Origin: Acidobacteriota bacterium
GTDB taxonomy: Bacteria > Acidobacteriota > CAIWXX01
Direction of reading: 5' to 3'
DNA length: 38,823 nt
Assembly: GCA_016191015.1 (NCBI GenBank)
Contig: JACPPM010000338.1
Coordinates: 1-38,823, forward strand
Part shown: positions 22,096 through 29,629 of the stretch, in pieces
Layout: each line of letters opens with the position of its first letter
How positions within the stretch are numbered: position 1 is the first letter of the stretch
Translations under genes and position numbers: made by a program
The notes under the pieces: model-generated
The model's input: the letters and a program-made list of their open reading frames with translations, nothing else
What the model was told of the DNA's origin: nothing
Databases searched by the model: none

Positions 22096-22469
22096 ATCGG
22101 CCCCCTCTGGATTACCTCTATATCGCCGCCACCGTCGGCCTCACTGTCTACGGGCAGCTCATCCTGAAATGGCGCATTCGCGACTTCGGCCCACTACCTG
22201 CGGGGTCATTCGAGAAACTGAAGTTCCTGTTCTGGCTGCTGCTCGACCCGGCTGTCTTCTCGGGCTTTGCGGCGGCGTTTCTGGCTTCACTGGCCTGGAT
22301 GGCCGCGATGACCAAGTTCGAGCTCAGTCACGCCTACCCGTTCATGAGCCTCAACTTCGTGGTGGTGCTGCTGTTGAGCGGCTGGTTGCTGAGCGAGCCG
22401 TTGTCCTGGCAGAAGACATTGGGAGTTGCCCTGATTGTCATCGGGACGGTGGTGGCCGCGCGTGGGTGA
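22092..22469 (+). CDS. Small EamA/SMR-like membrane protein (ArnE/ArnF-like)
   Basis: 125 aa with four membrane segments: YLYIAATVGLTVYGQLILKW, LLLDPAVFSGFAAAFLASLAW, AYPFMSLNFVVVLLLSGWL and TLGVALIVIGTVVAA. The layout and the GQ-LK and SHAYP motifs match small DMT-superfamily proteins such as ArnE/ArnF, which help flip undecaprenyl-phosphate-aminoarabinose. Placed between ArnC-like glycosyltransferases and GT-C-type membrane proteins, a role in flipping a polyprenyl-phosphate sugar is a fair inference. ATG overlaps the propeller gene's stop, and its end overlaps the next gene by 8 bp. Confidence 0.78.
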   Translation: MNRPPLDYLYIAATVGLTVYGQLILKWRIRDFGPLPAGSFEKLKFLFWLLLDPAVFSGFAAAFLASLAWMAAMTKFELSHAYPFMSLNFVVVLLLSGWLLSEPLSWQKTLGVALIVIGTVVAARG

Positions 22470-24069
22470 GACGCTTGCGGTCGCGCGGAGACCGGGCGAG
22501 CGGCACGGGCTTCTCGCCATGATCTCGATCGCAGCGCTGATGGGCGCCCTCTGTCTGGTATTCGATCCGCGCTGGGAGACAAATGACGACGTGGCCATGT
22601 CGATGGTGGCCCACGGCTATGGCCTTGCCACGTACAGCTCTCCCCTGCTGGTCTTCTCGAATGTCATGTGGGGCGCCATCGCTCGCTCTATCCCCGCCAT
22701 TCATGGCGTGCTGGGCTATTCCATCGCTTCGATGGCTGTCTTGTTCGTGAGTGGCTGGGCGATGCTCTACTTCCTGCTTCGTCTTGGCGCCGGCTACCTG
22801 CTCAGTATGCTCTGCCTTGCCCTGCTTCTTCCGCGGCCGATTCTCTTTCCGCAGTTCACACTGAACGCCGGGCTGTTGACCGCCGCCGCCATCATCGGCT
22901 GGCGCGCATACGTTCGATGTGGAAGGGGTGGCATGCTCGTCGCCGCGTCACTCCTTGCGTTTCTCGGTTACCTCGTCCGCAGCCGTGAGTTCTTTCTGGT
23001 TCTCGGCGTCGCCCTGCCTCTTCTGCCTTGGGACGGGTTCCGACGTCTCCGCAAGATGCAGGCCAGTGCCCTGGTACTGGGGTTGGCGATCGCATCAGCG
23101 GCCGCGCTGGATCGCTGCTCGTACCGTGGAGCGGAGTGGAAACAGTTTCTGGCACTGCACCGCGCACGAGCCCTCTACACTGATTTCCGCGCGGGCGAGG
23201 TTCTCAAGGAACACCCCGAGATCATGACTCGCCATGGCTTCTCGGAAAACGATGTTGAGCTCATCGAACAATGGTTTTTCGTTGACCCCCAGCTCGCAGA
23301 CCCGCAACCACTCTATGCCATGCTGGCCGAGATCGGACCTCGCCCGATGCGAGCGGCGAGAATCAAGACGGGTGGGGCAGCCCTCGGGACCCTGATCGCT
23401 CCGGTCCTTCTCCCGTTGCTTGTGCCGGCCATTCTGCTCTTTACGTTCGCACCCAGATGGTCGGTAGCGCTTGCGTGGATGTCATGCCTGGCTGCGGTTT
23501 TCGCTGTGGGTGCGATGGGGAGGCTGGGTGTCGTCAGGGTCTATGTGCCCCCGATGTGCCTACTAGTCGTGGCGCCTCTGGTCGTTGGCAATGTGAAGCA
23601 AACTCTCCGGAGGCTGCTGGCCGCATCGACACTCATCGTCGCTTTGGCCTGGAATGCTTTTCTTCTCATACCGGAGGCTTCGGCATCCAAGAAGACCATG
23701 GCGCAGATTCGGAGAGATCTCGGTGAGCTCCCCGCCGACTCAATCGTCTGCTGGGGGGGGAATTTCCCGTTCGAGTCTGCCTTCCCGGTGCTCTCGAGGG
23801 ACCCGCTTCCCCGCGCAATCAGGATTTACCCGCTCGGCGTCCTCACACATGCGCCTTTTTCGGTCGCCACTGCCGAGGTGAAGGTGGGGCGTGGGATGAT
23901 TGACCGCCTCCGCTCCCCGGAAGGTGTGCCGATCGTGGCGACGAAACACAGAATGGACCGCTTAGGCCTTTACTGCCAGGAGCGTTTGAAAGGCCGTCTT
24001 CGAACGGAGGTCGTTCACCAAACTCCCTCGTTGACGATTCGGAAAGCATGGTGTGGGGGAACCGAATGA
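22462..24069 (+). CDS. Multi-pass membrane protein, GT-C-like (family unknown)
   Basis: About 535 aa from GTG at 22462 (frame open to a TTG at 22435). Some ten membrane segments, with the first extracytoplasmic loop carrying the acidic pair NDD (FDPRWETNDDVAMSM), where GT-C glycosyltransferases have their catalytic acid. The C-terminal 120 residues are soluble (SIVCWGGNFPFESAFPVL). No named family recognised. It would sit in the inner membrane and could use a polyprenyl-phosphate sugar made by the GT2 enzymes of this operon; that is inference from the topology and the neighbours. It overlaps the EamA-like gene by 8 bp, so it is the last tightly coupled gene of the run. Confidence 0.75.
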   Translation: MGETLAVARRPGERHGLLAMISIAALMGALCLVFDPRWETNDDVAMSMVAHGYGLATYSSPLLVFSNVMWGAIARSIPAIHGVLGYSIASMAVLFVSGWAMLYFLLRLGAGYLLSMLCLALLLPRPILFPQFTLNAGLLTAAAIIGWRAYVRCGRGGMLVAASLLAFLGYLVRSREFFLVLGVALPLLPWDGFRRLRKMQASALVLGLAIASAAALDRCSYRGAEWKQFLALHRARALYTDFRAGEVLKEHPEIMTRHGFSENDVELIEQWFFVDPQLADPQPLYAMLAEIGPRPMRAARIKTGGAALGTLIAPVLLPLLVPAILLFTFAPRWSVALAWMSCLAAVFAVGAMGRLGVVRVYVPPMCLLVVAPLVVGNVKQTLRRLLAASTLIVALAWNAFLLIPEASASKKTMAQIRRDLGELPADSIVCWGGNFPFESAFPVLSRDPLPRAIRIYPLGVLTHAPFSVATAEVKVGRGMIDRLRSPEGVPIVATKHRMDRLGLYCQERLKGRLRTEVVHQTPSLTIRKAWCGGTE

Positions 24070-24109
24070 AGGCTGCGGCTGCACCTTGTTCGGGATCGCG
24101 GGTTAGGGG

Positions 24110-26071
24110 ATGATCGGCGAGCCGCGCCGCCCTGCTGTCCACATCCTCCTCAGGTCGATCTTTCTGGTTTTCGCTTCCGTCCTGGCCGGCAGCACCGTGC
24201 TGACCCAGCTGGCGCAACTTTTGCACATTTCGTTCAGGCACTACTGCGTCGCGAGCGTACTCCTGTCGGTCTCCGCCGCCACGATCGTCATTCTGACCAC
24301 AGTAAGGCGCAGCCGCGTATTCCCTCGGATGCGTCAGCCTCGTGAGGACCGGCATCCGGCCTGCGGCGCGGCTGCCGGAGCCCTGAGTGCGGATGAAATG
24401 GGAACCCATGCCTCCGCGGTCGGGATCGATGCCTCGTGCACGACGACGCCCTCACCTCTGATCACGCGCTCGGAGATGCGAAGTCTGGGGCTCGTCCTCT
24501 TGCTCAGTGTGTGCGGTTCACTCCTTGCGCTGGCGATCTACCGGCCGGATACCGACGATTACACGTATGTCCCGCCGGTAGTCTACGCTCTTGAGCACCC
24601 TGACGAAGCGCTCAGCTTCTCCGTTCACCATATTCACACGCACGGAGAGACCCTTCATGCCTATCTGACGTCGACCTATGAGCTGTATCAGGCGTCGCTC
24701 GCCTTCACTTTTGGTGTGGACTACTTGTTTGTCTACTACTGCGTGTTCCCCGGCATCGTCGGATTCCTCATCCCTCTCGCTTCCGCCTTCGCGCTGGGAG
24801 TACTTGAGGATCGATGGGATTCGATTGGCTCGGGGACATTGGCGATCTTTGTGCTCTACATCCTCATCGGCGATACGCACCGCACGTTTGGGAATTTTGC
24901 ATTCGCACGGGCGCAGCATGGGAAGGCGGTGTTCCTGTCAATTGGCATACCGGTGTTCATCGGAGCCACGCTCGACTTTCTCCAGCGTGCGCGCAGATCC
25001 AGTTGGTGGCTCGTCGCGTGTACCTCGATCGCCATGGTCGGCTGCACCGCCTCCGCAGCGTCCATACTCCCGGCCCTCGGATCGGTGCTCCTTCTCGCAT
25101 TCGCGTACGAGACGGAGAACATGCGTTTGGTAGTGCGCCGATCACTCGGGTTTGTCTCTGCCTTCCTGTATGTCGGTATCTACATCCTGGCGATTTGGGG
25201 GTATGCAACGGCGAATTTTGGCAAAGGCGCACTTGAGAACGCCGGCTGGCCTGACTCTTTTGCAGGGCATGCAGCCTTTTACTTCAACGGCCATGCCCCG
25301 GCGACTCCTTTCTACGTCTTGATAGCCCTTGGCGTTTCTGTCGCGTTCGGCGAACGCCGCGGGCTGATTCTTGCATGGGTGGCAGCGGCTGCTGCCCTGT
25401 ATCTCAATCCCGTCGTGGCGCCGTACGTGATAGACAACGTGACGGGCAGGAATACCTACTGGCGGCTTTTCTACATTCTGCCTTTTCCATTGATCGGAGG
25501 CTACGCGCTCGCAATCCTGTCGCGGAAGTGGCGACAGACAACGCCAGCCTTGAAAGCTTGCGCCTCCGTCTTGGCCATCATCATCATTGGGCTCGGCCTG
25601 CGGCTTGGTGTGCACCGCGGGACGATCTTCGAAAGCGACGATCTGGAGCGGGTCGGGGTACCCGGTTACAAGATACGTCCCAATGTGCTCTCCGTGGCGA
25701 CGGCGGTGGTCGCAAAGGCTCGACCGGGAGTCATGTTAGCGCCCCCGGATATTGGCGGGGCCGTCTGCATGCTCAGCGGCCAGTTTCCTCAACTCGTAGC
25801 AGGATATGGTGGCTATTCGACGTGGCTTTCGGCCGCTGGCATGGGTGAGGAGGCGCGGATACGAGGCGACGCCGTGATCTGTCTCAGCGGGAAAGAGGCT
25901 GACTACGGCAGCTTGTGGGCCCTGCTCGCGCGGCATCCCGACATCGTGAATCTCGTCGTTCGCGATCTCGTCTTGCAGCGTAGGGATGTGTTCGCTGAGT
26001 TGAAGCGTCAGGGCTTTCGCGTGGTCGGTCGGCCGGAGGACTGTGCCATCCTGACGAGATCCCACAGTTGA
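24110..26071 (+). CDS. Multi-pass membrane protein, GT-C-like (uncharacterised)
   Basis: 653 aa. Two N-terminal membrane segments, a hydrophilic insertion rich in Arg and Ala (about residues 68-120), then about ten further segments; the loop after the third carries YRPDTDDYTYVPPVV, an acidic motif as in GT-C enzymes. The C-terminal 150 residues form a soluble domain (PPDIGGAVCMLSGQFPQLV, ICLSGKEADYGSL). It resembles uncharacterised membrane proteins of the DUF6077 kind, but this is a recollection, not a search. Starts with ATG at 24110 after TTAGGGG. It follows the preceding membrane gene by 40 bp and is likely in the same operon. Confidence 0.72.
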   Translation: MIGEPRRPAVHILLRSIFLVFASVLAGSTVLTQLAQLLHISFRHYCVASVLLSVSAATIVILTTVRRSRVFPRMRQPREDRHPACGAAAGALSADEMGTHASAVGIDASCTTTPSPLITRSEMRSLGLVLLLSVCGSLLALAIYRPDTDDYTYVPPVVYALEHPDEALSFSVHHIHTHGETLHAYLTSTYELYQASLAFTFGVDYLFVYYCVFPGIVGFLIPLASAFALGVLEDRWDSIGSGTLAIFVLYILIGDTHRTFGNFAFARAQHGKAVFLSIGIPVFIGATLDFLQRARRSSWWLVACTSIAMVGCTASAASILPALGSVLLLAFAYETENMRLVVRRSLGFVSAFLYVGIYILAIWGYATANFGKGALENAGWPDSFAGHAAFYFNGHAPATPFYVLIALGVSVAFGERRGLILAWVAAAAALYLNPVVAPYVIDNVTGRNTYWRLFYILPFPLIGGYALAILSRKWRQTTPALKACASVLAIIIIGLGLRLGVHRGTIFESDDLERVGVPGYKIRPNVLSVATAVVAKARPGVMLAPPDIGGAVCMLSGQFPQLVAGYGGYSTWLSAAGMGEEARIRGDAVICLSGKEADYGSLWALLARHPDIVNLVVRDLVLQRRDVFAELKRQGFRVVGRPEDCAILTRSHS

Positions 26072-26157
26072 AGGCCCCTCTCAGTTGCCCGGCGTGCACT
26101 TCCACGTCAACTTGGACGCGGCGGGTACGGCGCCATGCCACCCTCGAACGATTGCTT

Positions 26158-26823
26158 CTATCGAAGGCCTCCCAGACCGGGATGGAGAGATCCGCGGAAG
26201 ACGGCCATCTTGAGATAGCGACCGTAAGGGACTTCGTGATACCCGTCCTCTCGTGCCACTCGGCCGAGGAGATTCCGGTACTCGTGTTCTGAGCGCAGGA
26301 ACTGGCCGCGCTCGAAGAGCTGGATGAGGGCTCCGACCCCACCGGTCAGTCTCAACGTGTCAATCGCAAGGATTCTGACGGGGGCGTCACAAGGGAGGTC
26401 GGAGAGGAGCTGCACGACTTCGCGATCGTGGAGGTGATGGACGACACCGATCAGCAGGATGAAGGAGATTTTCCCGAGGTGCGACCGGATGCTTGCCAGG
26501 TTGCTGGCGTGAATGAACGTGTGGTGTGGATATCGATGCCGCGCCCAGGCGATCATCCTCGCGCTCGAATCGACTCCACAGTAATGCTGCGAGCTGATCA
26601 GCCCGGCGTACGAGCCGCCGCCGCACCCATAGTCGAGTATCCGCACATTGCCGTCTTGAGCACATAGGCTGGACATGTCCTCCTCGATCTCACGTCGGAT
26701 GGGAGTCGGCTGACGGAACAACCACTGCTGCAACTCGAAGGTGGGGGGAAACTGGAAGAGGACATTCGCGGCATACAGACAGGTCCGGCGAAGCAACCCG
26801 GGCTGACCCACTTTGGCCGTCAT
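26158..26823 (-). CDS. SAM-dependent class I methyltransferase
   Basis: 221 aa. Motif I is RILDYGCGGGSYAGLI near residues 62-77; strand 2 ends in YCGVDSSARMIAWA; the VVHHLHD stretch is the usual motif following strand 4. Probably a small-molecule or glycan-lipid methyltransferase; the substrate is unknown. The frame continues upstream through the MITE-like element, but ATG at 26823 is the true start because GAGGA precedes it directly and a TATACT lies 8 nt before. Convergent with the membrane protein gene at 24110-26071 and divergent from the gene at 27136. Confidence 0.82.
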   Translation of the reverse strand: MTAKVGQPGLLRRTCLYAANVLFQFPPTFELQQWLFRQPTPIRREIEEDMSSLCAQDGNVRILDYGCGGGSYAGLISSQHYCGVDSSARMIAWARHRYPHHTFIHASNLASIRSHLGKISFILLIGVVHHLHDREVVQLLSDLPCDAPVRILAIDTLRLTGGVGALIQLFERGQFLRSEHEYRNLLGRVAREDGYHEVPYGRYLKMAVFRGSLHPGLGGLR

Positions 26824-26831
26824 TCCTCGAT

Positions 26832-26837
26832 AGTATA
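26832..26837 (-). promoter_or_regulatory. -10 box close to the methyltransferase start
   Basis: Minus-strand TATACT lies 8 nt before the ATG at 26823. No convincing -35 at 17 bp. Suggests a very short or absent leader. Confidence 0.4.
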
Positions 26838-26871
26838 CCCGAAGGGGCACAGCTTTCGCACCGAAGCGAAG

Positions 26872-27091
26872 CCAGGACAAGGCTACGGCAAAGTCCCGGA
26901 AACCGCAGATTTCACAGATTGACTCGCAGATGTCGCCGATTGCTTCGCGCTGACCCGAGAGTGAGGAGCAAGTTGCTCGTCGGTTGAAAGCTGGAAGAAT
27001 CTGCGTAATCTGCGCGGAAATCTGCGCCATCTGCGGTTTCGCACGGAACGGCCTCGCGCGAGTCGGCGCCTCGACTTTGCCGCAGCCCTGG
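26872..27091 (+). mobile_element. MITE-like palindromic element, copy B
   Basis: About 220 bp. The left end CCAGGACAAGGCTACGGCAAAGTC is cut by a 4-5 bp insertion relative to the right end, whose reverse complement is CCAGGGCTGCGGCAAAGTC. Internal CCGCAGATTTCACAGATT (left) and a run of AATCTGCG-type units (right) are inverted. AAG flanks both ends, possibly a 3-bp target duplication. The right end stops 9 bp before the -35 box of the next gene. Confidence 0.75.
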
Positions 27092-27100
27092 AAGCTAGGA

Positions 27101-27129
27101 TTGACCACCTCGTTGGGCTCCCTTATGAT
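27101..27129 (+). promoter_or_regulatory. Leaderless promoter of the GT39-like gene
   Basis: TTGACC (27101-27106), exactly 17 bp, TATGAT (27124-27129), then 6 nt to the ATG at 27136. No ribosome site. Confidence 0.65.
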
Positions 27130-27135
27130 CGCGCC

Positions 27136-28944
27136 ATGCCGTCGGCGGGGGAACGCGGAGCAAGGTGGACGATCCTGCCCGTGGTCCTGTCGCTCGTGCT
27201 GGGCCTGTGGTACTGGTTGTCAGTGCCCGTTACGGTGCCCTCAAATGACGCGGAGCTCTACCACAGAATTGGGGGTGCCATCTCCGGCCGGCCCGATCCG
27301 TTCTTTGCTATTCCCGGACGCACGCTGACCGGCCTCTATGTGAGAGGGATAACCTATCCGGCGTTACTCGCTCTCGTCTATTGGGTCACCCGGGGACCAC
27401 ATGTCGGCGCCGTCACTTTCTTGCAAGGGGTTGTGATTCTACCCCTGCTCGTCCTGCTGACATATCTCACTGGCCGGAGGGTATTCGACCACAGAACCGG
27501 CATACTCGCCGCCTGGATCACTGCCCTGTGGCTCCCCTTCGTCTGGCATACGGCCTGGATCATGACGGAGATCTGGCAGACATTACTTGTTTCTTTGTTC
27601 CTCTGCTTCTATGCCCTTTCGATTACTAAGGGGGGCAAGACTTTCGCAGGACTCTCCGGTATCTTTCTTGGCATCGTCTCACTCTCGCATTCCGCCTACC
27701 AATACCTACCGTGGGCCGTGGTCGCGACATTGATTCTCCACTACCGAAGGCACCTCTGGGAGCGGGCGAGAGAGCACATGGTCTTTGGCGCAGGACTGTT
27801 CATCATTCTCTTGCCATTTCATGCCGTCCGGATATACGAGAACTTGCCCTCACTCGGACAGGGTGGGTTGGGGTTCGGAGGAGGAGGTGCGTGGGCCTTC
27901 TACATAGGGAGCCGCCCTGAGACCAAATGGTATGTCATTCCCGACGATTTCAAATATACGGACGCGACTACACTTCAGAGCTTCAAGAGAGTCGTGGGAC
28001 AGATTGAGAGTGGAGAAATCTGGATGGAACCGACTCTGCGGCAGATTATCATGGAGAGACAGACGTCGATTGATCCTGCGGCGAGGCGCTTGAAGCAGTC
28101 AGATTTCTACCGGGCCGGCCTGCGGAATTGGCTTGAGGCATGGTATCTGCTGCCGAACATGGTCTGGACGAAGGCATGTCAGTATTTCTCCATCCGCGTT
28201 GGATTCGGTCCCGCACCCAGGCCCGCGATAAGCCCTCTATCCCCAATGTTTATGATTTTGAACTGGATCTATGTTGACAGGCTCCTTCTATTGCTGGCCT
28301 CGGCCGGCCTCGCCCTTGTCATCGGTGTGCGCACAAACCGATTGCTCATCTTTGTCCCACTACTGTTCCAGACAGCCCTCTTTCTTGCATCCCAACCTGT
28401 CTGGCGCTACTCGTATCCTCTCACACCATCCATGATCCTCCTGGCGGCTTACCCTATTTGCCTTCTGTGGGCCCGGCATGGGCAACGGGCAAGAAGGGAA
28501 TTCGGCAGGCTTGTTGGTCGCAGTGTGTTGATTCATGACCAGACACATGTCGATCGGCCTATCGAGCCTCAGCAAATGCCAGTGGAGACTGCAAGGACCT
28601 GGACTGGTCGCTTTGCCCCCGATCGTCTCGGCTGGATCGCCGTCGTGTCGGTGGCTGTAGCGGCGGCGGTTTTCATGCTTACGCTTCCGCCAACGGGTAC
28701 GATCCTGATCGACTTCGACATGTACGATGGATACGCGCTCAGCGCTCTTGACGCGCTGCATCCCGGCTTCCTCAATCGCGACTACTACTTTGGCAGCGGC
28801 CGGTTTTTCAGCGTGTTTCCGAAGGTTTTTGACTTTCTCTTCCGGCACCTGACGGTGGCCGAGGGAGACGTGATGCGGGCCGAGAAACGCCTCTGGATGA
28901 TCTGTATCCTCGTGTATATCCCCGCGATGTTCTATCTGACGTGA
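27136..28944 (+). CDS. GT-C glycosyltransferase (PMT/ArnT-like) fused to the start of a second membrane protein
   Basis: 602 aa. Residues 1 to about 440 are a GT39/ArnT-like enzyme with a first membrane segment, the loop VPSNDAELYHRIGG with its acidic pair, and about eight more segments (WITALWLPFVWHTAWIMTEIW). After a soluble linker (about 450-495), LGWIAVVSVAVAAAVFML starts a new membrane protein with ILIDFDMYDGYALSALDALHPG and FGSGRFFSVFPKVFDFLFR, which looks like the N-terminus of another GT-C-like protein. It is cut off by TGA at 28942. The remainder of that second protein is found, in the same frame, at 28945-29613. So this is a fusion whose tail is broken. Leaderless promoter at 27101-27129. 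Confidence 0.78.
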   Translation: MPSAGERGARWTILPVVLSLVLGLWYWLSVPVTVPSNDAELYHRIGGAISGRPDPFFAIPGRTLTGLYVRGITYPALLALVYWVTRGPHVGAVTFLQGVVILPLLVLLTYLTGRRVFDHRTGILAAWITALWLPFVWHTAWIMTEIWQTLLVSLFLCFYALSITKGGKTFAGLSGIFLGIVSLSHSAYQYLPWAVVATLILHYRRHLWERAREHMVFGAGLFIILLPFHAVRIYENLPSLGQGGLGFGGGGAWAFYIGSRPETKWYVIPDDFKYTDATTLQSFKRVVGQIESGEIWMEPTLRQIIMERQTSIDPAARRLKQSDFYRAGLRNWLEAWYLLPNMVWTKACQYFSIRVGFGPAPRPAISPLSPMFMILNWIYVDRLLLLLASAGLALVIGVRTNRLLIFVPLLFQTALFLASQPVWRYSYPLTPSMILLAAYPICLLWARHGQRARREFGRLVGRSVLIHDQTHVDRPIEPQQMPVETARTWTGRFAPDRLGWIAVVSVAVAAAVFMLTLPPTGTILIDFDMYDGYALSALDALHPGFLNRDYYFGSGRFFSVFPKVFDFLFRHLTVAEGDVMRAEKRLWMICILVYIPAMFYLT

Positions 28945-29613
28945 TCTGCCTCTCGGCATTGGCCGGTATCACTTTTCGTGACGTGGCTGTCAGTCGGCAA
29001 AGGTACCCTCGTCGCGCTCATCTATCTGCCCAGGGCCGGCCAGTCTCATCTGGTTGCGCCGGAGCCGCCGCAATTCTGTCTCCTCATCGTGGCGATCGCG
29101 ATGGCGTGCATGCCGCTGGGTCGTGATCATGTCGCAGCCCCCGGACGACTTGGGTGGTCGCTCGTGATCGTGGGGACACTCTCCTTCGGGATCTATTCGA
29201 TAGTCGTAGATCCGCTACAGCGCGAAGGGCCACCCGCCGTTCAAAGGTCCGCGATTGGCGAAGAGTACTTGGACATGGCGGATTGGATCCGGGAAAATAC
29301 GCTGGCCGGTTGTGTCGTCCATATCAACGATGCACCTGCATTTCGAGCTCTCACGTTGAGACCAATGACGCATTCGAGGAGCGACATAACGAGAGCGCTA
29401 CACGGCGGACATGACCCTCGGGAGATCAGCGACCGAATCGAGCGTTTGCAGCAGGCCGCGCTAGACCCAACGCGTCTGCTCTCTGTGGCGACTGCCGCCG
29501 GGGCTGACTACATCGTCTTGCCCGCGAATGTTCACTACGAGCTCCGTCTCCTCAAAGTCTTCGCAAACAAGGGTTACGTCGTCTATCGGAACAACGCGGA
29601 CCCTCCGGCCTGA
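28945..29613 (+). pseudogene. C-terminal remnant of the second, broken GT-C-like protein
   Basis: About 210 codons in the same frame as the preceding gene. A short membrane part (FCLLIVAIAMACMPLG and LGWSLVIVGTLSFGIYSI) is followed by a soluble tail: YLDMADWIRENTLAGCVVHI, SRSDITRALHGG and AGADYIVLPANVHYEL. Such tails follow 9-10 membrane segments in full-length proteins (I recall DUF6798-like proteins), so several segments are missing between the two parts. Just after the stop, another frame reads VICLSALAGITFR, a plausible continuation of FYLT, which points to a frameshift plus a deletion near 28940-28990. A GTG at 28978 could start a short product. Confidence 0.65.
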
Positions 29614-29629
29614 TGCGTAAGGGGATCGT

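Noticed and set aside
27136-28944. Assignment as a true ArnT aminoarabinose transferase
   Set aside because: Only the general GT39/PMT_2 pattern is visible; no ArnA/ArnB/ArnD genes are in the window, so the substrate cannot be named.
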